Below are positions 13,139 to 21,941 of a stretch of 64,000 nucleotides of DNA, one piece after another. Origin of the DNA: CAVQBJ01 sp963819075 (lineage in GTDB: Bacteria; Actinomycetota; Thermoleophilia; Solirubrobacterales; Solirubrobacteraceae); the NCBI GenBank assembly GCA_963819075.1, contig CAWFUP010000002.1, positions 1,116,001 to 1,180,000 on the forward strand. Direction: 5' to 3'. Position 1 is the stretch's first letter. Each line of letters opens with the position of its first letter. The notes below the pieces were generated by a model. The model was not told where the DNA came from, ran no database searches, and saw only the letters and a program-made list of their open reading frames with translations. A program made the translations under genes and the position numbers.

Positions 13139-14398
13139 TCAGGCAAGTTCCTCGAGCAGCTCGGCGGCCACGAGCTCCTCCTCGATGTGCCTGGCCTCCG
13201 CGGCCATTGCCGCTCCGAGTCCGGGATCCCAGCTCGCCGTGGTTGGTGATCCCTTCAGCGGTCCCGCTTGCGGGTGCGCGGCCACGGCGTGCAGGTAGGC
13301 GTCACGGTCGAAGCGCCACGGCTCGATCGGTAGCCGTCGGTGCAGGAGGTTGCCGATGGTGAGCCCGCTCCAGTCGTAGTCGCCGTGGTGACGGAGTCTG
13401 CAGCCGGATGCAGCGAGCGAGCGCAGCAAGACCATCGTCGCCGCCCGAGGTTGACCGTTCGTACACACAATCGGTGCGCAGCGCGCCCCGATCTCGTCGG
13501 CGGCGAGCGCGACGAACGACGGGTTCTCCACCACAAACACGTCACGAATACCGATCTCACACCAAAGCGGTGCAGACCGGATCAGCTGGCGGAGCGTAAG
13601 CCATATTGGCTCGCCGCTCGTGCCGGCGGCGGCGAGCACCCGGCCCAGTGCTGACGCATCGCCGGGTAGCCCGAGGGTGAGCACCGCGCTTGACAGCTCA
13701 TCGCACAGCACGCCGACGGCCGCCCACGCTTCGCGTCGCGCCTCCGTGGGTGATTCGTGTGGGCCGGGCGGCTCAAGCCCCGCAAGCGCACGAGCAGCGC
13801 CGAGCGCCAGCGTGCCGAGCGGCGAGCCATCGTCAAGCGCGTGTGCCCGGCCGGTCACGCGCGCGGCGAAAGCGCCCAGCGATTCGCCGGCGCTCGGCAG
13901 CGCCGTGACCACGCAGGCGAGCGCGTCGAGCAGTTCCCGCGCGACCTCGGGCGCGCCACCGGCAAGGCGCTTCGCCAAGCCGGTGCTCCGAGTGCGTTTG
14001 ATCCAGGCCGCCAGCACCGGACGCGTGGTGCCCGCCGCTTCGAGTCTCCGGAACGCCTCTGCCCATGCGCGGGCCTCGTCGGAGGCCTGCTCGGCCCGGA
14101 CGGTCACGGGCCCGGTGAGCGTCACAACGGCCGCGGCAAGCCCAGCCGCGTGGGCACCCGATCGGCGCAGCAGCGCGTCGAGTTCGTCGAGCGACACGCT
14201 GAGTCCGCGGCCGAGGCGCGGCGGGCGCCCGAACAGCCGCGCGACGGCGCCGCGCTCCGACGCGGTCGCGGTAGGTCGGACGATCGTCCCCTCAAGCGGC
14301 TGTCCCAGCTCGATTCGACGGCGGGCGCGGTCGAGCACCCAGGCGAGCTCGGGATCGCCGAGCAGTCGCCTCAGTCGCTCGTCGTCGATGCGTCCCAC
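13139..14398 (-). CDS. jetD: Wadjet type II JetD (DUF2399/TIGR02679, Toprim-like nuclease subunit)
   Basis: 419 residues from GTG 14398, overlapping the end of jetC by 28 bp. The N-terminus RIDDERLRRLLGDPELAWVLDRARRRIELG matches TIGR02679. The C-terminal DUF2399 region is Toprim-like, with an acidic VFVVENPSF (~residue 286) and HHGDYDWSGLTIGNLL (~337) supplying the expected E and DxD-like residues. In Wadjet complexes JetD is the nuclease that cuts closed-circular plasmid DNA after the SMC motor has extruded it. Last gene of the four-gene operon; the catalytic residues appear intact. Confidence 0.9.
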   Translation of the reverse strand: MGRIDDERLRRLLGDPELAWVLDRARRRIELGQPLEGTIVRPTATASERGAVARLFGRPPRLGRGLSVSLDELDALLRRSGAHAAGLAAAVVTLTGPVTVRAEQASDEARAWAEAFRRLEAAGTTRPVLAAWIKRTRSTGLAKRLAGGAPEVARELLDALACVVTALPSAGESLGAFAARVTGRAHALDDGSPLGTLALGAARALAGLEPPGPHESPTEARREAWAAVGVLCDELSSAVLTLGLPGDASALGRVLAAAGTSGEPIWLTLRQLIRSAPLWCEIGIRDVFVVENPSFVALAADEIGARCAPIVCTNGQPRAATMVLLRSLAASGCRLRHHGDYDWSGLTIGNLLHRRLPIEPWRFDRDAYLHAVAAHPQAGPLKGSPTTASWDPGLGAAMAAEARHIEEELVAAELLEELA

Positions 14399-17300
14399 AG
14401 CTGCGGTCCGTCGGGAGTCGCTTGCGCGGCGACGGGCGGGGTCTCGGGCGGGGCCTCTACGCGCGCGCGGGAGGCGCCATCCCACTCCCAGCGCGTGACG
14501 AGCACCGCGGCGACCCCGTCGATCCGGGAAAGCTGCGCGATCGCCAAACCTGGCACCTCCGCGTAACAGCCCCATTCCCGCTCACTGGTCATGACGACGT
14601 CGAGATCGAAGGCGGCGAGAAGCCCGAGGCATTGTGCGCGCGCCCGGTCGTCGACGCCGGCAAACGCCTCGTCGAGCATGACAAGTCGCGGGGCGTGCGG
14701 GTTGCCCGCCGAGGCGTAATACGACGATGCCGCGGCGAACATCGGCACGCTTGCCGCGAGCACCCGTTCGCCGCCTGACGACGGCCCAGTGGCGGAGTGC
14801 CAGACGCCCCCTTGGCGCCGCTCAACCGTGAAGTGGTGCCAGCGGCGGTAGTCGAGAGCGTGCGTGAGGTGATCGAGCCACGTGCCGGTCGTGTCCTGCG
14901 AGCGGACCGCCTTGATCTGGTTCTGGAGGAATCCGCCGACTGCCACGCGATCCGCTTCCGACCACGCGTCCGTGGTTTGACGCAGCAGGCGGGCACGCGC
15001 ATCCGCGAGACCCTCAGGCCCGTCGGCCTCTGCTGTCCACCGGAGGCGTAGCTGCATGCCGGTGCTCGTCGGCCGCTCGGCCAGCTCGACGTTGGTGTCG
15101 GCGACGCCCCTCTCAGCGGCGGTGATCAGCTCCTGCAGTGTGCTGGCGATCTCGCCGACGAGATGGTTCTCCAGAATCTCGCGCTCACGTGAGTCGAGCA
15201 GCCGCTGGCGCTCGAGCACCTCCTCGGCCAGCGCGCTCGTCAGCTCGGGCAGGCTGCTCGTATGCCCGCGGAAGATGACCTCGACGACGATCCCCTCCTC
15301 ACGAAACGACGCCGTGGCGTTGTTTCCGTGACGTCGCAGCGAGTCAGCGAGCGCGCCGAGCTCGTCGGTCACCTGCCGCTGAAGACGCTGCCAGCGTGCG
15401 TCCTCGTCGGGATCGGCTGACAGCGACTGCTCGATCTCACGCGCCAGGCGCAGCGCCTGCGTGACATTCCACTCCTCGCCTGGATCAAGCGACTCCACCT
15501 CTGGCAACGCGACGGTGATGAGACCGGTCGTCGCAAAGCGTCGGAGTCCGTCGACCGCTGCGAGCCGCTCCTCGGTGGCGGCGGTGAGCTGCAGGCGGAG
15601 CTCACCGCTCCGGGCTTCGGCGGCGCCGTCTGCGCGCTGGGACTCCCCGATCCGCGTCTCCGCGTCGCGTTGCAGTGTCGTGTTGGTGGCGAGCGCACGG
15701 GCAACTTCGCCGAGCCGCTGCTCCAGTTCGGTGATCGCTGCGCCGGCCGTCGCCTGCAAGGTGTCCCGCCGCTCGGCCGCAGCCTCGAGCTGCCGCACCG
15801 CGGCGGTCAGCCGAGCCTCGGTCTCGGCACGCTCAGCCTCCGCCGACCCAACATCATCCGTCGCGCGCACACGCGCCACCTCCGCGCGCCCGCGCCGCGA
15901 CCGCGCGGGCCACAGTGCGGCCAGCTCCTCGCGGAGCTGGCCGAGCGCGTCGACGATCTGCATGAGCTCACCGCCACCGGGTGGCAGGCAAAGGTCGGCG
16001 GCGTCGGCGTGCAGCCTATTGCGTGCCGTTTCCTCCTCGGCCTGCGCCAGCTGCTCGCGGGCGCGGGCCGCTTCGAGCCGCCGCGCGTGGGCGGCCAGCT
16101 CCGCCTCGACGGCGGTCAGCGCCGCCTCGGCATCACGGACCGCTGCATCGGAGGGACGTTCCTCCAGTTCGCGCTCCAGCTGTGCGTGGCGCCCGGCGAG
16201 CTCGACGAGCTGCCGCTCGATCGCGGTCAGCTCTGCGCGCGCGGAGTCACTGCGGTTGCGCAGCTCGGAAAGTCGCGCGTGTCGGGCCGCCTCACGCGCG
16301 GTATGGCCGATGAATGCTGCCGCTGGCTTGTGCCAGGCGCCGCGTAACACGCCGTTACGAAAGCGGCCTCTGGCGCTCACCCAGATGGGAGCGCCGCTCT
16401 CGCCGAGCCCGATCGCCTCCAGTAGTCGGATCACGTGCGTCCCGTCGATCCCAGCGCCATCGTCTACCGCCGGCACGAGGGCGTCCGTCAGCCGGGCGCT
16501 GGCGGGCGAACTGCCCACCTCGGCGACGAGCAGAACGTCGTCGGTGTCAGGGTGCAGCAGTTCGCCCGAGGGAGTCACCCAGGCGTCGAGGATGCCTGCT
16601 GACTCCAGCGCTGCCTCGATTCCGGCTCGATCCTCAGGGGCAATGTCATCTCGGAAGTCGACGAGCTGCCACAGCGGCGCACCGGCCCGCTGTTCGCGGG
16701 TGTCCGCGTCTCGAGTGTGGGGGGCAGGCGGGCTTGGGTGAACACCGGACTCCAACGTCCGGATCTCGCTGTCCAGCTCGGCAATCGCTGCGCACGTCTC
16801 TTCGGCCCGGCCTCCGGCCAGCGCTTGGTCCCGCTCGTTCCGGCGGGCCGCGTCGCGTCCGGCGGCAGATATCTCCAGCTCGAGCGGGTTGGTCCCGCTC
16901 GTCGCCTCAAGCCACACGTCGAGCGCGGCGAATGCGGCCGCGGGGTCCGGCAGGATCAGCTCGCTCGCCGCGGTGAGATGCGCTCGTGCAGCACGCACGT
17001 AGCCGGCGGCTGTTTCACTGACGTTCATGCGTGCATCGTCGCGCCGAGCCGTCACCTCGGCGTGGTCACTATGCAGCCGCTCAGTGTTCGCGCGCGCATC
17101 GACGAGCGTGTCGCGCGTCTGCTCCCAGTAGTGTCGGAGCGTGCGCACGTGGTCGATCGCCGTCTGCTGACGGGCGGTGAGCTTTTCAGTGCGCCGGCGC
17201 GCCTCCAGGGGCTCAGCCTCGGTGAGCGCCTCCGCGAGCTGAGGGCCGATGGCGCATTGGTCGGCCTGGCGCTCGGCGGCGCTTCGGATGGCCGCGAGCT

Positions 17301-18471
17301 CGGCGGCTGCCTGGTCGTCTTCGGCCTCGGCTTCCACGAGCCGATCGCAAAGGTCGGCGACGCGTCTCTGTGCGCTGTCGACTGTTCGCTCGGCCTCCGC
17401 GCGCCGCCGGTCTGCCGCTTCTGACTCCTCGCCCGCTTTGCGCAGCTCTCGTGCGCTCCGTGCCGCGGGGTCGTCTTGCAGAGCCTGCTGTCGTGCTTGG
17501 AGGCGGGTGTGCTCGCTTCGCAGCTCTTCCAGGTGCTGCTGTGCTTGGGCCAGCCCTTCCCGTGCGCGGACATGCTGCTCCTCGGCGTCGCCGAGGTCAC
17601 GGCTCACGCGGTCGAATTGGGTCTGCGCCTGCCGGACCGGGGCGGCGCGACGGCGGCTCGCCATCCGCGCGTACGCGCGGTAGGTCGTCAGATAGCGCTG
17701 CGATGCGTCGCGCGCGTCGATCATCGCGACGAGCTGCTCCCCATCCTCCTCGAGCGCGCGGAACGCTTCGGCGACGTCGGCGATCAGGGCCTGGTCGAGC
17801 GGCGGCAACGCGCCGGTGAGGGCGGCGGAGAGGCCGCGCTCATCGGGGCGCTTGGACAGCTGCGGCGCCCGGATCTTGATCAGTAGATCGATCAGCGCGC
17901 CGTAGCGCACGTCGCCGAGGCCGAACAGCCGCTCGTCGACCGCACGGCGGTGATCGCGCGCACGTCGGTGGACGCTTCCGCGCGAGCCGAGGGCGTCCTC
18001 CAGTCGGTCCGCCGTCAACGCGACGCCCGTCGCGTCGACAAGCGTGAGATCGTCGCCAACACGCTGGTCGGAGATGAAGAACCAGTGCGCGGCGATCCCG
18101 CGACCCTTCACCGCCTTCATGCCGCAGCCGATCGTGCAGAACTCGGCGCCCCCGTCGCCGAGTCGGCCGAACTCCAGCCATGCGTAGCCGAGTCTCTCGT
18201 CGTTGGGGTGCTCGCCGCCGAGCAGGAGGTTCCACTCCATTCGTTTATTCGGGTCGGCGTCGGGCTCGACCCGGTGCGCGGACAAGTCGCCGTCGAACAG
18301 AAACGGAAGGGTCAAGGCCAGCACCTTCGATTTGCCTGTGCCGTTGTTGCCGCGCAGGAGCAGGCGTCCGTCGCGGAAGGCGAACTCCTCTTGGTCGTAG
18401 TAGAAGAGGTCAATCACGCCGAGCCGGAGCGGTTGCCACCGGGATTGCGATGGTTCGGGCGGGTAGGTCAC
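14371..18471 (-). CDS. jetC: Wadjet type II JetC (TIGR02680, SMC-like ATPase)
   Basis: 1366 residues, the size expected for this SMC/MukB-like motor. Walker A GNNGTGKS is at residues 41-48. The middle ~300-1100 is heptad-rich, with many Glu/Arg/Ala runs consistent with antiparallel coiled coils and a central hinge-like globular part (~560-690). The signature motif PSSGGERVLAAS lies near 1229 and Walker B LVMLDEAFAGVD near 1261. It loops DNA by ATP hydrolysis to recognise small circular molecules. Starts within the end of jetB (4-bp ATGA overlap). No frameshift across 4.1 kb argues that the system is under selection. Confidence 0.95.
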   Translation of the reverse strand: MTYPPEPSQSRWQPLRLGVIDLFYYDQEEFAFRDGRLLLRGNNGTGKSKVLALTLPFLFDGDLSAHRVEPDADPNKRMEWNLLLGGEHPNDERLGYAWLEFGRLGDGGAEFCTIGCGMKAVKGRGIAAHWFFISDQRVGDDLTLVDATGVALTADRLEDALGSRGSVHRRARDHRRAVDERLFGLGDVRYGALIDLLIKIRAPQLSKRPDERGLSAALTGALPPLDQALIADVAEAFRALEEDGEQLVAMIDARDASQRYLTTYRAYARMASRRRAAPVRQAQTQFDRVSRDLGDAEEQHVRAREGLAQAQQHLEELRSEHTRLQARQQALQDDPAARSARELRKAGEESEAADRRRAEAERTVDSAQRRVADLCDRLVEAEAEDDQAAAELAAIRSAAERQADQCAIGPQLAEALTEAEPLEARRRTEKLTARQQTAIDHVRTLRHYWEQTRDTLVDARANTERLHSDHAEVTARRDDARMNVSETAAGYVRAARAHLTAASELILPDPAAAFAALDVWLEATSGTNPLELEISAAGRDAARRNERDQALAGGRAEETCAAIAELDSEIRTLESGVHPSPPAPHTRDADTREQRAGAPLWQLVDFRDDIAPEDRAGIEAALESAGILDAWVTPSGELLHPDTDDVLLVAEVGSSPASARLTDALVPAVDDGAGIDGTHVIRLLEAIGLGESGAPIWVSARGRFRNGVLRGAWHKPAAAFIGHTAREAARHARLSELRNRSDSARAELTAIERQLVELAGRHAQLERELEERPSDAAVRDAEAALTAVEAELAAHARRLEAARAREQLAQAEEETARNRLHADAADLCLPPGGGELMQIVDALGQLREELAALWPARSRRGRAEVARVRATDDVGSAEAERAETEARLTAAVRQLEAAAERRDTLQATAGAAITELEQRLGEVARALATNTTLQRDAETRIGESQRADGAAEARSGELRLQLTAATEERLAAVDGLRRFATTGLITVALPEVESLDPGEEWNVTQALRLAREIEQSLSADPDEDARWQRLQRQVTDELGALADSLRRHGNNATASFREEGIVVEVIFRGHTSSLPELTSALAEEVLERQRLLDSREREILENHLVGEIASTLQELITAAERGVADTNVELAERPTSTGMQLRLRWTAEADGPEGLADARARLLRQTTDAWSEADRVAVGGFLQNQIKAVRSQDTTGTWLDHLTHALDYRRWHHFTVERRQGGVWHSATGPSSGGERVLAASVPMFAAASSYYASAGNPHAPRLVMLDEAFAGVDDRARAQCLGLLAAFDLDVVMTSEREWGCYAEVPGLAIAQLSRIDGVAAVLVTRWEWDGASRARVEAPPETPPVAAQATPDGPQLWDASTTSD

Positions 18472-19682
18472 GGCAGTGCCTTCGTCGCGGGCGGAAACGA
18501 CGGCGCGGCGAGGCCGAAGCGCGCGAGCGCGGGTAGCGGGTGCACGTCGTCGCCAGCGCGGCGGATCAGCCGCAGCGCCACGAGTCGCTCCAGCGCATGC
18601 TCCACTAGCCCGACCTCGGCGCCGGGCTCACGCGTGCTTCGCCGCCAGTACGTCGCGTGCTCGCGCGCGAGCCGTCGAACGAGCGCGTGCAGCTCACTGA
18701 CCGGACAGCGAGTGCCGTGATCCCCTGTCCGATTGGCCAGGTGCTCGGTGATGAGCAGGGCAACGTGACCGTCGGTGCCGACCTCGGGCATCCGCGCGTC
18801 AGTGAGTTCGTCGCGGGGATCGACCATCGCGATCCCTTCGGAGCGGATCTCGGCGACGAGGCCGGTCCGCTCGGTGATCCGTTTGGTGAGTGCCGAACGT
18901 TGCGAGGTGAGGTAGGCCAACTCCGGCTCGGTGAGCTCATCGTGGTACACGACGGGCTCGTCGAGCAGGCGGCGCGTAAGACGGTGGCGGATCGCGCGGG
19001 TACGGAGATCGTCGGAGACCGGTTCAGGCTCGGCGGTGAGCTCGCGCTGACGCGCGTCGAAGCCGGCCTCGGCGATCGTGGAAGGGCCGCGCGGCGCGCT
19101 GATCAACACCGCCAGCACACGCCGCTCGACGTCGTAGAGCACGTCGCCGGCCTCCCGCACGAATGCGTCCTCGTCGCCGGCAACGCGCGCCAATGCGCCG
19201 AGCTCGAGCAGAACTCGAACTACCGCGACCAGGTCGCCCCGTTCTTCCCGTCCGCTCAGCTCGAACGTGAGCCCAGCGGCGGCGAGACGCTCGTCGCCGG
19301 CCGCGACGATCATGCCCTCCGCGAGTCGGCCGAGCGTGATTTGTGCGTCGGCGCGCTCAAGGACCGACAGCGCAAGACAGAAGAGGACGTATCTGCGGCG
19401 GCCGAATGGCAGACGGGAGCGTGGCTCGCGCGCCGGATGCGATCCGCTGGCATCCAACTCAGAGCGCTTAAAGAGGCGCGCCACCTCACTGTCGACTTGG
19501 AGCCGCCAGCCAGTGTTCTGATCGAACCATGTGCGCAGCTCGGTGGCATGCCGACGCACGAGGCGAAGTGCGTCGCGGTCGGCGTCGGCGCGGAGTAGTG
19601 GGTGGCGCAGCAAGGCACGCGTGGCGCGCATGAGGTCGCGGTCGCGGGCCTCCTGAAGCGTCAGGTCGAGCGTCTCGCTCAC
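18468..19682 (-). CDS. jetB: Wadjet type II JetB (DUF2398/TIGR02678, kleisin-associated subunit)
   Basis: 404 residues. Segments DLMRATRALLRHPLLRADADRDALRLVRRH and VVYHDELTEPELAYLTSQR are typical of DUF2398. Architecture is largely winged-helix-like and helical, without catalytic residues. In Wadjet it is the KITE-like component bound to the JetA kleisin and the JetC heads. Overlaps both neighbours by 4 bp (ATGA), so jetA-jetB-jetC are strictly coupled. Confidence 0.9.
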   Translation of the reverse strand: MSETLDLTLQEARDRDLMRATRALLRHPLLRADADRDALRLVRRHATELRTWFDQNTGWRLQVDSEVARLFKRSELDASGSHPAREPRSRLPFGRRRYVLFCLALSVLERADAQITLGRLAEGMIVAAGDERLAAAGLTFELSGREERGDLVAVVRVLLELGALARVAGDEDAFVREAGDVLYDVERRVLAVLISAPRGPSTIAEAGFDARQRELTAEPEPVSDDLRTRAIRHRLTRRLLDEPVVYHDELTEPELAYLTSQRSALTKRITERTGLVAEIRSEGIAMVDPRDELTDARMPEVGTDGHVALLITEHLANRTGDHGTRCPVSELHALVRRLAREHATYWRRSTREPGAEVGLVEHALERLVALRLIRRAGDDVHPLPALARFGLAAPSFPPATKALP

Positions 19683-21238
19683 GCGACGAGCCTCCGCGTG
19701 GCCCGGGTGAGATCTGCGATATGGAGAACGTGGTCAGGTCCGCGGAAGACGCCGGCATCGGTGCGGATCTCCACCGGCGCCGCACCCGGGATCGGTGCAA
19801 GCCGGATCTCCAGCGAACCGTCGCCGGTTGTGGTGCGGATGTCGCGCTCGCCGGGCCGGCCGGCGGATAGCGCCTCGCCGAGCAGCGAGAGGAACAGTGA
19901 GAAAGCATCCGGATCGACATGCCCGAGGTCACTCAGCCGGATCGGATGGTCGGTGACGAGCCGGGCGCGGGCCGCGGCCGTCTGGTCCGCCTCCGCCGCC
20001 GCGCGCTCGGCGAGCAGCCGACGTTCCTCGCGGCGATCGATCACTCGGTTGGGTCTGCCACGCCGCTCGTAGCTGCCGGTCCGCCGCAGGCGCGGGCTGA
20101 TCAGGAGTGGCGGCGCCTCTCGCCACGGAATCGTGGGAGAGATCGGGTGCTCCTGTCTCGCCTGTGCGGTGTCCGCATCGATCGTGAGATGGCGCGAGCT
20201 GTGCAACCCGAACGTCGCCTGCCAGAGCGCGTGCATGGCCGCCTCGTCGGGTGCTTGTGCGAACCACACCGCGAGCTCCCGGAAGTCCGCGGTCCGGTCC
20301 GAGCGGCCAGCCCGGCGCTCGTTCAGCATCGCGATGACGGAGAGCAGGTCCGGGATCGCCTTGCGCGCGCGAGCTCTCAATAGCTTCGCTTGGCTCGGAT
20401 GCTCGGGGGTCGGGATGAACCACTGTTGGAGCCCGAGCCACCTCTCGTGCCATGACGCGAGCTCGGCGGCGAATGCCAGCTCACGAAAGTCCTCCGCCGC
20501 ACCGGGTCCGGGCGCTGTATCTTCGGCGTCACGACGAGCGACCAGCGTCAGCAGTCGCTCAGTGGCCGTGGGATCGAGGCGGCCCAGCTGTTCCGCGATC
20601 TCGCCGCCGATGCCGGTGAGATCCTTGATGAACCGCTCCAGATACTCAATGAGCCGGTCCTTGTAGGCGCGGAACGCGTCGGTGTCGAGCTCGTACAAGT
20701 CGATCGTCTGCTGCAGCGATCCCATGAACGCCTGCGCGTTCTCGGCGAGATCGGAACAGCGCCGGACGAGGTCGCGCAGGAGCAGCCCAGCCCGCCCGAC
20801 GTCCGGCGTGGCGTCGTGAGTGAGTTCATGCAACGCGCGTAGGCCGGTAGCGATGTCCTCCAGCGCGACCGCCTGCAACGCGCCGCGGCGGCCGAGCTGT
20901 TCATCGAACACGGCGAGCGATCGCTCCGCTGCCTCGCCGGCCTGGCTAAGCTGGTACAGGAAGCGTGCGCGGTGAAAGTCCTCGACGCTCGTCACCCGGC
21001 TCGTGTCCGGATCTGCCCGCAGGTTGCCCCACTCGACGAGCTGGGCGAGCGCGTCGGCCACCGTCTTTGGATCCACGGGCACATCAGAGGCAAGCTCGAG
21101 CAGCACGTCCTCGGCGCGCAGGTGCACGACAAACCGGCGCTTCGCAGCGACGAACGCCAGCATCACCTGCCGGTACAGGCCGGCGTGCTGCGTCGCCAGA
21201 TAGGCGAATGGCTTGAACCGCGCTGACCCGTTCTCCAT
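19679..21238 (-). CDS. jetA: Wadjet type II JetA (DUF2397/TIGR02677, kleisin-like subunit)
   Basis: 519 residues beginning MENGSARFKPFAYLATQHAGLYRQVMLAFVAAKRRFVVHLRAEDV, the conserved start of TIGR02677. Helical throughout, with a C-terminal part containing RPNRVIDRREERRLLAERAAAE. It is the proposed kleisin linking the JetC ATPase heads. First gene of the operon; the divergent antitoxin gene starts 14 bp away on the other strand, so promoters must overlap or lie within coding sequence. No obvious operator is visible in that 14-bp gap. Confidence 0.9.
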   Translation of the reverse strand: MENGSARFKPFAYLATQHAGLYRQVMLAFVAAKRRFVVHLRAEDVLLELASDVPVDPKTVADALAQLVEWGNLRADPDTSRVTSVEDFHRARFLYQLSQAGEAAERSLAVFDEQLGRRGALQAVALEDIATGLRALHELTHDATPDVGRAGLLLRDLVRRCSDLAENAQAFMGSLQQTIDLYELDTDAFRAYKDRLIEYLERFIKDLTGIGGEIAEQLGRLDPTATERLLTLVARRDAEDTAPGPGAAEDFRELAFAAELASWHERWLGLQQWFIPTPEHPSQAKLLRARARKAIPDLLSVIAMLNERRAGRSDRTADFRELAVWFAQAPDEAAMHALWQATFGLHSSRHLTIDADTAQARQEHPISPTIPWREAPPLLISPRLRRTGSYERRGRPNRVIDRREERRLLAERAAAEADQTAAARARLVTDHPIRLSDLGHVDPDAFSLFLSLLGEALSAGRPGERDIRTTTGDGSLEIRLAPIPGAAPVEIRTDAGVFRGPDHVLHIADLTRATRRLVA

Positions 21239-21252
21239 TGTGGAGCGAGGCT

Positions 21253-21573
21253 ATGGAGAGCGCCGGACGGAACGGCGACGATCTGTCGGCGAGTTGTCGC
21301 GATCTGTCCGCCGGCGTGTCTAGGTTTCGTCGCGCTGTGGCTCTTGACCCGACTTCCATCCGGATCCGCACCGACGAGCTCCGCACCGTGCGGGAGGCGA
21401 TGCGCGACTTCAGCTCGCTGCTGGCGGAGCTCGAGGATGGCGAGGTGGAGAAGCTCGTTCTCACGCAGCGCAACCGAATGCGCGCGGTCGTCGTGTCGGT
21501 TGAGCGCTGGAGCGAAGTGGAGCAGGCCCTGGCCGGCGGTGAAGACGCCCGAACCGACCGGCCGGATTGCTGA
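21253..21573 (+). CDS. Phd/YefM-type antitoxin, solitary
   Basis: 106 residues. The C-terminal ~65 match the Phd/YefM fold: SIRIRTDELRTVREAMRDFSSLLAELEDGEVEKLVLTQRNRMRAVVVSVERW. The N-terminal ~35 residues are unusual for the family. No RelE/Doc-type toxin gene follows; the next 370 nt are empty. Divergent from jetA with only 14 bp between the starts, so it may regulate the Wadjet promoter or be a leftover of a toxin-antitoxin pair. ATG 21253 was preferred; an upstream in-frame start at 21238 would overlap jetA. Confidence 0.7.
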   Translation: MESAGRNGDDLSASCRDLSAGVSRFRRAVALDPTSIRIRTDELRTVREAMRDFSSLLAELEDGEVEKLVLTQRNRMRAVVVSVERWSEVEQALAGGEDARTDRPDC

Positions 21574-21941
21574 GTCGATTCCGCGCCGCGACCGAGACGC
21601 GCTCCGTTCTCTCCCGGCGGGCGTCGAATCGACACGCGGGCTTCGCGGCCGATGTGGGCGTGAGGGGCCGCGCAGCGTGCTCGCACACCGCGGATCGCTG
21701 CTGCTGTGTCACACGAAGCACGAGCCCCGGGTGCGGGCGCAGTGACCCAGACGGTCACGGGCTTCCCTCCGCCGCTCCCATATCGCGCAATTGCCGCTCG
21801 GGCGTGGCTACGCCGATCGCTGGGCCGGGCGTAGCGGGCCGCGGCCTGTCAGCCAGCGTGCCGCAGCCCCTTCATAGAGAATGAAGGGCTCGACGCTCGG
21901 CGGTCGTCGCGACCGCGTGGACCCGGCCGCCGCGGCCTTGG
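21574..21941. other. Gap between the antitoxin and the glycoside hydrolase
   Basis: I see no gene, RNA or strong hairpin here. It is the boundary between the defence region and the ordinary chromosome. Confidence 0.4.
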
